From: DASTPP01 sp035762175
Lineage (GTDB): Bacteria; Myxococcota_A; Polyangia; Polyangiales; Polyangiaceae
Length of the DNA: 24,188 bases
NCBI GenBank assembly: GCA_035762175.1
Contig: DASTPP010000381.1
Span: 1 to 24,188 of the forward strand
Direction: 5' to 3'
In this document: positions 17,651 to 23,024 of the stretch, piece by piece
Layout of the letters: each line of letters opens with the position of its first letter
Numbering within the stretch: position 1 is the stretch's first letter
Translations under genes and position numbers: made by a program
The notes under the pieces: generated by a model
The model's input: only the letters and a program-made list of their open reading frames with translations
Databases searched by the model: none
What the model was told of the DNA's origin: nothing

Positions 17651-17686
17651 GTGCTCAGGCGCCCTGAAACCAGGCTGCCTGAGCAC
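17651..17686. repeat. Long hairpin, 16-bp stem with two mismatches
   Basis: GTGCTCAGGC (17651-17660) and GCCTGAGCAC (17677-17686) pair perfectly. The inner six bases pair with two mismatches, leaving an AAAC loop. It abuts the element at 17686. It is a palindromic unit without adjacent genes, so a terminator role is not supported. Confidence 0.5.
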
Positions 17687-17851
17687 TCGGCTCTGTCGGG
17701 CGAATGCCCCCGTCGCCCGGCGGCCGAGCCGCGGCGCACTCGAGGCCGGCGGGGCGCTTGAAATCCGGGCGGGTTCCGGCGCGCTCCGCCGGCGCCGAAC
17801 GCTGGCGCCGCGGCCGCCGCGCTCGGCCCGCATTCGCCAGACAAAGCCTCG
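17686..17851. mobile_element. 158-bp MITE with target-site duplication CTCG
   Basis: The element body is 17690-17847. Its ends GCTCTGTCGGGCGAATGC (17690-17707) and GCATTCGCCAGACAAAGC (17830-17847) are inverse copies at 16 of 18 positions. CTCG occurs immediately outside both ends (17686-17689 and 17848-17851), a perfect 4-bp target duplication. The right arm matches the left arm of the element at 348-422. There is no coding capacity, so it would have been moved in trans by a transposase of IS4/IS5 type; the 4-bp duplication is the basis for that guess. Confidence 0.75.
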
Positions 17852-17952
17852 AGCGCTGACCGTCAAATACCCGACGTCGGGCATTTTGCGGTCAAGCGTC
17901 TCTCGCTTCGAGCCATTCCGAGAGCGCCGAACGGGTTTTCCCGGTCGGCGTT

Positions 17953-18058
17953 CTAGAGCGGGGCGCGCGTGCGGGGGTGCCAAGCGCAAGGCTTTGATAG
18001 CCAATTTCGGCTGCTGAAGCGCCGTTCGGGGCCCATCGATGGGCGCGCCCCGCTCTAG
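17953..18058. mobile_element. 98-bp MITE with perfect terminal inverted repeats and CTAG duplication
   Basis: CTAG + AGCGGGGCGCGC (17953-17968) is matched exactly and inverted by GCGCGCCCCGCT + CTAG (18043-18058). Read as an element, it has 12-bp perfect terminal repeats and a CTAG target duplication, a target preference known for IS5-group elements. The interior is noncoding. Its ends differ from those of the 17690-17847 element, so it belongs to a second family. Confidence 0.65.
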
Positions 18059-18507
18059 GCGAAATGCGGGCGCGGCATTCACGACCACGAACGTAGTACT
18101 GCGCCTCCCGTGTACGACGCGCCCGGCCGGTCGCTTCCGGAGTCAGGGGGGCGCCGGGCGGCGCTCTTGCATGGGGCGAGCGGGCCCGGCCCTCTGCCGC
18201 TTCGGCCCGGCGCGGGGGGGGCCCCGGCGGGGGGGGGGTGATTCAAATCCAATTAGCCCGAGGGGGGCTTCGCGGGGGGGCGTGCGCGGCGTCGTCGCCA
18301 GGCTCGGCACCTCAGAATAAGCAGGCGACTGCGGGCGAGTTTCTGTGCGCGAGACGTCATTGACACCAGGTGCAAATTAGAAAACGGTGCTACAGTGCCA
18401 TGGTGGGCTTGGGGGCCCCCGGCGCGCCGAGCGGGCGATACTCCCAGCGCTTCGAGCGGCGTGTCGTTCGAGGCGGGCGCGGGCGCGGGCACCACGCCTG
18501 GTGTTGG

Positions 18508-18664
18508 TTGGTTTCGGTGACTTTCGCGTTTGGCAACGCGGGCCCGGCATTGGTTTCGATAGCTTTCGGCAGCGTAAGCCCCGACACTAGTTTTGATAGT
18601 TTTCGGCGGCGTAAGCCTCGGCATTGGTTTCGATAGCTTTCGTTTTCGGTAACGTAAGACCCGG
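18508..18664. repeat. Four imperfect tandem repeats, 36-42 bp
   Basis: Units at 18508-18549, 18550-18587, 18588-18623 and 18624-18664 share the pattern TTGGTTTCGATAGCTTTCG, then GGCA/GTAAC GTAAGCCCCGGCA. The shared blocks are TTTCG, GATAG and CGTAAG. The array is AT-richer than its surroundings and lies about 380 bp upstream of the ADYC lipoprotein gene. It could be an iterated protein-binding site. It lacks the constant-repeat/variable-spacer form of CRISPR. Confidence 0.7.
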
Positions 18665-19045
18665 CCGCCCTGCGTCGGCGTGCGGCTTTTTTCTGCGGCG
18701 TTCGTGAGCGCGCGGCCGGTCGGCGGTCGCGTCGCGGCCTTTCGCGAAGGGCGAGAGAGGGGGGGGCAAGCCAGTGGGTTCGACAGAACGAGAGCGTCGG
18801 GCGGGCGGGCACCGAGGGCGGTCTCGGCGTACCGCCCGACCTCGGCCGGCGCGAGCGCCTCGGGGGGGCCGGCCCCTTCGAGCCGGCGTCGTCCGCATCG
18901 CGCGCACACCGCCTTTTGCTTGCTTTCCATGTCACCTCGCCGCCGCGAGCCCGTCGCTCGCCACCAGGCCCCTTCGCGCCGCTCGCCGAGCGGCCACGAG
19001 GGGGCCGCGCCCGGCCGGGCCCATCACCACCGAGGAGGTTCGATC

Positions 19046-20029
19046 ATGACCATCCGCTGGCACAATCTCGCGCTCGTTTTGCCCCTCGCGACCGCCTGCG
19101 CCATGGCGGGTCCGAGCGAGCCCGACCCGGCCGAGGGGGGGGCCGAGGGCGCCGTGGTCGACGACGACCTCTCGCTCCACGGCATCGCCACCAACGGCGC
19201 CTCGCTCAACGGCATCGCCACCAACGGCGTCTCGCTCAACGGCATCGCCACCAACGGCGTCTCGCTCCACGGCATCGCCACCAACGGCGTCACCCTCAGC
19301 ACCGTGACCGTCGAACAGAGCGAGCTGGTCGCCCATGGCCCCGACGGCGCTCGCTACGACGGCACGGGGCTGGTCGGCGCCGAGGTGCTCGGCTCCCTGG
19401 CCTCCGGCACCAGCGTGTCGATTCGCATCGACTCGGCGCGCCAAGCCGACGGGGTGTGGTTCTACGCGGCCAGCTACGCCTCGGGCTCGAGCTGGCAGCC
19501 GCTCTGCCTGCCCTACGCCGGCGCCGCCGGCGAGGCGATCGCGCTCGATGGCCGGTGGAACACGAACGAGGGCAAGCCCGGCGGCGGGTCGTGGACCGCC
19601 GACCCGACGACGTTCACGTTCGCGTGCCGCGGCTCGGCGCTCGCCAAGTGCGTCGAGCTCGGGTACAAGCCCTGGGCCTCGGCCGGGGGCGTGTCGCTGC
19701 GCGGGCACCACCAGGCCTGTACGCGCCTCTTGCGCGCCGACTACTGCGGCGACGGCACGCCGTGGACGACCGACGGCGTGACCGTCAACCTCTACGACGC
19801 CGTGGGCGTGCAGGCCGACACCGAGTCGTGGTCCATCGAAGCCGAGTGGGGGCCCGACGGCGCGCGCGCCATCTCCGTCCCCGCCCGGCAGCGCTTCTTG
19901 AACGCGGGCGGGCCGGTCCCACCCTGTTTTGCTTCGAAGGTTTCGATGTCCGCCGGCGCCCCGGGGCACTTCTCGACCGGCTCGCTCGTGATGAGTGAAA
20001 CCCTCTCGCACCCCTCCCCCGTCCAGTGA
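19046..20029 (+). CDS. ADYC-domain lipoprotein with decapeptide repeats
   Basis: 327-aa predicted lipoprotein. AGGAGG (19033-19038) lies seven bases upstream of ATG 19046. The signal ends in LATAC (lipobox Cys18). Residues 43-82 are four copies of a 10-residue repeat S-L-(N/H)-G-I-A-T-N-G-(V/A). The rest (about 90-300) is an ADYC-type domain, with the eponymous ADYCGDG at 231-237, tryptophan-rich strands (SYASGSSWQPLC, SWSIEAEWGPDG) and several cysteines likely paired outside the cytoplasm. ADYC-domain proteins are largely a myxobacterial group of unknown function, often preceded by LNG-type repeats. It is probably surface-displayed. No operon partner is evident. Confidence 0.85.
   Translation: MTIRWHNLALVLPLATACAMAGPSEPDPAEGGAEGAVVDDDLSLHGIATNGASLNGIATNGVSLNGIATNGVSLHGIATNGVTLSTVTVEQSELVAHGPDGARYDGTGLVGAEVLGSLASGTSVSIRIDSARQADGVWFYAASYASGSSWQPLCLPYAGAAGEAIALDGRWNTNEGKPGGGSWTADPTTFTFACRGSALAKCVELGYKPWASAGGVSLRGHHQACTRLLRADYCGDGTPWTTDGVTVNLYDAVGVQADTESWSIEAEWGPDGARAISVPARQRFLNAGGPVPPCFASKVSMSAGAPGHFSTGSLVMSETLSHPSPVQ
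19172..19291 (+). repeat. Four 30-bp in-frame repeats in the ADYC lipoprotein gene
   Basis: Four consecutive 30-bp units encode SLHGIATNGA, SLNGIATNGV, SLNGIATNGV and SLHGIATNGV. The two middle units are identical in DNA, which points to recent expansion by slippage or unequal exchange while the frame is kept. Confidence 0.9.
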
Positions 20030-20034
20030 CGAGA

Positions 20035-20066
20035 GCGGCCCCGGGCGTCTCCGCGCGAGGGGCCGC
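20035..20066 (+). terminator. Weak hairpin after the ADYC gene
   Basis: GCGGCCCC (20035-20042) and GGGGCCGC (20059-20066) form an 8-bp stem with a 16-base loop, starting five bases after the stop. There is no T tract. In such GC-rich DNA this could be chance. Confidence 0.3.
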
Positions 20067-20077
20067 CCGGCGGCGGG

Positions 20078-20334
20078 GTCGCGGCGCTGGCGGCGGCGAG
20101 CGGGTCGCCCGTCGGCTTCGGCCGGGCGCTCGCGCTCCTTCGCCCCTACCTCGAGGCGCTCGCATGACTCGCCCAGGGCGTCTGCTCGGCGCCCGTCGAA
20201 GACGACGGGCTCGTCTTCGATCCGGCCGCGGTGGCGGCCGAGCGCATCAAAGAAGACGCCCGCGTCGAACGTGCGCCAGCGCTCGGCGCCGTCGCGGGGG
20301 CCGCCGTCGAGCGGACGCTCGGTCGGGGGCAGAG
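20078..20334 (+). pseudogene. Possible decayed coding fragment, unrecognised
   Basis: One frame reads ALAAASGSPVGFGRALALLR, PYLEALA, a TGA stop (20165-20167), then LAQGVCSAPVEDDGLVFDPA and AVAAERIKEDARVE. Codon use is like that of the real genes, with G/C third positions, and the amino-acid mix is protein-like on both sides of the stop. No family is recognised. It could be a nonsense-interrupted remnant or a chance frame. The tail of the region (20335-20419) contains only the terminator of the minus-strand protease gene. Confidence 0.3.
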
Positions 20335-20361
20335 GCGAGGAGACACTCTGGCTGAAAACGA

Positions 20362-20397
20362 AAGCGCCCCCGCGCCGCGATCGCGACGGGGGCGCTT
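20362..20397 (-). terminator. Rho-independent terminator of the protease gene
   Basis: The arms 20362-20372 and 20387-20397 pair perfectly over 11 bp (AAGCGCCCCCG and its inverse) with a 14-base loop. Read on the minus strand it begins 22 bases past the protease stop and is followed by TTCGTTTTC, a T-rich run. This is the best intrinsic terminator in the window. Confidence 0.8.
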
Positions 20398-20419
20398 GGG
20401 GCCGAGCGCTCGGGTTCGA

Positions 20420-21424
20420 TCAGCCGCAGATCTGGACCTTGTCGGCGCAGCAGTCGCCGAACTGGGAGCAGGAGCTATCGCACTGGCAGGGCAGCGACGC
20501 GTTGAAGTTGCCGCAGCGGCCGACGCAGCTGTTGGTCGACGGCGGAGGCGGAGGCGGAGGCGGCGGCGGGGGCGGCGGCGGCGGCGGCGGCGTGGTGGTG
20601 CTAAGAACGTTCGACACCGCGCGGATGCGCGAGATCCGCATGCCCGAGTTGGTGCCGCCGCTGGCCGTGCAGCCGCCGTTCGTGTGCACACCGGCGACGC
20701 TGCCGGCCGAGTCGAGAATGGCCGAGCCCGAATTGCCGCCGAGCGTGTCGAGGTTACCATAGCGAATACTGTTGCCTGAAATGCTCGAGACGGTGCCCGC
20801 CTCGATCTGCTTCGGCTTGCCCTCGGGGTGGCCGATGATGGTGATGGCGGCGCCGGTGGCCGGGTCGGTCTGGCGCACGGGCAGGACGCCGAAGGTCGCC
20901 CCCGGGTTACCCTCGAGGCGGAGGATGGCGTAGTCGAGGCCGCCGAGGCCGTCTTCGAGAACCTGGCTAATGCGAAAGTGGCTTTGCGCCAGCAGCGTCG
21001 TGCTGCCGGCGGCCTTCTCGAAGTTGAACGAGACGAACTGGCCGACGGTGGTCGAGTCGACACAGTGGCCCGCCGTGAGAAAGAGGTCGTTCGCAATGAG
21101 CGCGCCCGAGCAGAACTTGCTCGAGTTGTCGGCGTTGGTGGTTTCGAGGGCGCCGACGGGGCGCTTGTTGCTTTGCACGAAGGCGACCGAAGGCCCGAGG
21201 GTGCCGTCATAGTCGTTGACATGTTGGGCGTCGTTGGTCGGGCCGCAGATCGACGGGTCTTTGTTCTCGGCGACGTCGCCTGAGTCGCCCGCGTCTGCCT
21301 GCTCGGCGCACGCGACGGCGAGCAGCGAGAGCCCCGTGGCCGCGAATGCCAGCGCCACCCTTCGGTGGCCGCGGGGGGTCGACAACGTGGAAGCCTTGGG
21401 CAGTCGCTCATTCTCTTGAGTCAT
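20420..21424 (-). CDS. Trypsin-like serine protease lipoprotein with polyproline linker and somatomedin-B-like domain
   Basis: 334-aa protein from ATG 21424; an in-frame ATG at 21454 would add 10 residues, but it would leave almost no 5' leader after the candidate promoter. A signal segment ends in LLAVAC (Cys39), predicting a lipoprotein. The chymotrypsin-fold protease (about 78-275) has an intact triad: His120 in LTAGHC, Asp164 in LDYAIL and Ser232 in GGNSGSA. A run of 17 prolines (279-295) links to a C-terminal domain (300-333) with eight cysteines in the order C-x3-C-x8-C-x-C-x3-C-x5-CC-x6-C, as in somatomedin-B domains. It probably acts outside the cell or at its surface, with the tail as a binding module. 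It has its own promoter and terminator, so it is a single-gene unit. Confidence 0.9.
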   Translation of the reverse strand: MTQENERLPKASTLSTPRGHRRVALAFAATGLSLLAVACAEQADAGDSGDVAENKDPSICGPTNDAQHVNDYDGTLGPSVAFVQSNKRPVGALETTNADNSSKFCSGALIANDLFLTAGHCVDSTTVGQFVSFNFEKAAGSTTLLAQSHFRISQVLEDGLGGLDYAILRLEGNPGATFGVLPVRQTDPATGAAITIIGHPEGKPKQIEAGTVSSISGNSIRYGNLDTLGGNSGSAILDSAGSVAGVHTNGGCTASGGTNSGMRISRIRAVSNVLSTTTPPPPPPPPPPPPPPPPPSTNSCVGRCGNFNASLPCQCDSSCSQFGDCCADKVQICG

Positions 21425-21466
21425 GTCGGCACCCGAATCTCTTGGCCGCGCCATGCGACCCGGACG

Positions 21467-21494
21467 TATTTACCCGATACGAGGCAAAGCACAA
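21467..21494 (-). promoter_or_regulatory. Candidate promoter of the protease gene
   Basis: On the minus strand, TTGTGC (21494-21489) and TAAATA (21472-21467) are separated by 16 bases. This is a reasonable sigma-70-like pair in an AT-rich patch, and it places the transcript start about 35 bases before ATG 21424. The assignment is by pattern only. Confidence 0.45.
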
Positions 21495-21517
21495 CCCGGT
21501 TAATGTATGAGATAAGC

Positions 21518-21557
21518 GTTCTTTTTTTGAACTCGAACCGTTCTCTTTTTGAACTCG
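21518..21557. promoter_or_regulatory. Twin GTTC-N7-GAAC sites upstream of the protease promoter
   Basis: Two near-identical 18-mers lie at 21518-21535 and 21540-21557 (17 of 18 bases the same). Each has GTTC, a T-rich run and GAACTCG, so each is a GTTC-N7-GAAC dyad. Their 22-bp period is two helical turns. They sit about 25 bp upstream of the candidate -35, a usual place for activator binding. Confidence 0.5.
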
Positions 21558-22128
21558 TCGCCCGCCGCCCGCAGCGGCACGAAAAACATGCGCCCTGGCA
21601 GCACGAAAGGCCCCCCCACGGAAGCCCGCCGCCGTAGCGGGCCGCCCCGAGCGTCGCCTCGCGATCGCAGCATCGTCCGGTGCCTCACGGCTCCGGGCCC
21701 GAACCTTCGGTACTTAACGGCCTTTTCCAGTGCCGACGGACCGCTCGTCCGATGCGGCTACCCGGCCCCACCTCGCCGGCTGCAGTCCCGCCCGCACGGA
21801 CGAGTAGGCAAACCAGCCGGGGCTCGTTGGGGCGCCCGCGCGTCGGCCCGCGCGTCGGCCCGGGCGCCGCGCCGCGCGCCCCTTCTGCTGATGATGAAAA
21901 ATGCCACCGAATGCCGCACCTCATCATTCGCCCCGAGGTCGGGCCGCTGCTCTTCGAGCACGCCGCGGCTCGGGCGGTGCCCGACGGGGCGCCGGAGGCC
22001 GCGGGGGCGGCTACGACGCCCGCCGAGCGAGGCGGGCGGACCGGGGGCCGGGGCAACCGGCGGCGAGCGGAGGCGCCGCGCCGGCGCGCGAACGCGCTCG
22101 CCGTCAGGCCCGAGCGGCGGAAGGCGGC
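21558..22128. other. Noncoding stretch, possibly with gene debris
   Basis: No supported gene. A frame from ATG 21909 (MPHLIIRPEVGPLLFEHAAA) looks protein-like for about 35 codons, then turns into Arg-rich chance sequence. It could be the broken start of the fragment that follows, in another frame. The direct repeat GCGTCGGCCC lies at about 21840-21860. Confidence 0.4.
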
Positions 22129-22536
22129 GAGGACGTGCAGCCCGGCGTGCCCGACCGAAAGGGCACGGTCGGCGTCGGCAGCAAGCGCTTCGGCGTCGCG
22201 GGCCAGAAGCTGCTCGAGCCCGACCAAGACGCGACCACCCACGATTTCATCTTTCAGGACCACGACGTCTTCTTCGTCGATACCGCGCGCGACCTGTGCG
22301 AGTTCACCCGCCAGTCGCTGCACGGGCGGGCCGACGAGTATTTCGACAAGCACCCGAAGACGAAGCAAACCCCCGACGCGATGGCGAACGACGTGCCCTC
22401 GGCGCTGGGCTCGCCCTCCTGGGGCGTGCTGCCCTTTCGCTTCGGCGCCGGCCGCGACGGGAAACACAAGCTCGAGCCGGTCGAGCCGCTGCCGCCGGGC
22501 GAACCGCCCGACGACGGCGACAGCTCGCAGGACGCA
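22129..22536 (+). pseudogene. Catalase-family (heme peroxidase) internal fragment
   Basis: About 135 codons without a proper start or end. Recognisable pieces are GVGSKRFGVAGQKLL, DATTHDFIFQDHDVFFVDTA, CEFTRQSLHGRADEYFDKHP and SWGVLPFRFGAG then HKLEP. These follow the order seen in catalase-related proteins: the RG-x-AIK-x-x-GV-x-G region, then T-x-DF-x-x-x-x-x-x-FFV-x-x-A, then the Y-(F/W)-x-x-x-P-(F/Y)-x-FG region. The N-terminal catalytic His segment and the C-terminal heme-ligand region are missing. Codon use is normal, so loss may be recent. The family call is from remembered patterns. Confidence 0.55.
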
Positions 22537-23024
22537 GTTCAACGGGCCCCGGCTTCGAGCCCCGGCAGAGCTGCCCGGCTTGCTGGTGAGCTTGGGGCGG
22601 CGCGTCCGCGCGTGCGTCGATCGCGGCGGCGAAGGGGTCTGTGCGAACGTCGCGCTCGACGGAGGCGCGAGCCGCCGGGCATTCGAGGCGGCCGGGCGAG
22701 GGCGGCCGGCCTCGCCTCGTCAGGGGGTGAGCAGGGGTTGAAACGGCCCTTCGCCGCGCCCGCTTCGCCCCCCCGAGCTGAAGCAAGGCTTGTGCTAGGG
22801 CAGAGACAGAGGTGCACTTCCTACCTCCTGCGAGCGTCGCCGCTGGGCCGGAGACGACTATCCGAAGTGGAGGGGCTCGGGTATCTTTGACTGGTTCCCG
22901 AAAGGGTACGAACCATGCAGGCCCGTGAATCGGCCGCGCCTCGCGAGATTCGTTTCTCATCGATGACGGCCCGTCAGGCGCACGCGGCCCCCTGCGCCGA
23001 ACCCTCGCCGCGAAAGAAGCTCCC
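22537..23024. other. Noncoding region upstream of eutB
   Basis: No supported gene. A short inverted repeat, GGTTC (22892-22896) with GAACC (22909-22913), follows a TTTGACT at about 22886. No cobalamin-riboswitch core was recognised by eye. The start of eutB has only a moderate ribosome binding site (AAAGAAG, about 23013-23019). Confidence 0.4.

Larger units (their letters stand above)
16736..19045. other. 2.3-kb noncoding, palindrome-rich region
   Basis: No convincing gene is seen on either strand. Open frames give Arg/Pro/Ala-rich translations without motifs. Base composition is uneven, with AT-richer patches at about 16957-17010, 17155-17270 and 18500-18660. The region contains several inverted-repeat elements (17579-18058), a 12-bp palindrome and a four-unit repeat, listed separately. 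It looks like an insertion hot spot or decayed DNA. The frame ending at 16877 (FDIIDEVPVRGLTRADFF) and the one ending at 17596 (FIKLKFKTATVLEF) look slightly protein-like, but I cannot place them. Confidence 0.55.

Noticed and set aside
18508..18664. Possible CRISPR array
   Set aside because: The units are imperfect throughout and directly adjacent, with no constant repeat and unique spacers, and no cas genes are present.
18253..18930. 225-codon minus-strand frame with a Cys-x-x-Cys near its start
   Set aside because: The rest is low-complexity and includes the translated 18508-18664 repeat; no domain is recognised.
20540..20595. Apparent polyglycine-coding run on the plus strand
   Set aside because: It is the complement of the proline-run codons of the minus-strand protease.
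22537..23024. Cobalamin riboswitch upstream of eutB
   Set aside because: Considered because EutB needs cobalamin, but no B12-box-like conserved core could be recognised by eye. A covariance-model search would settle it.
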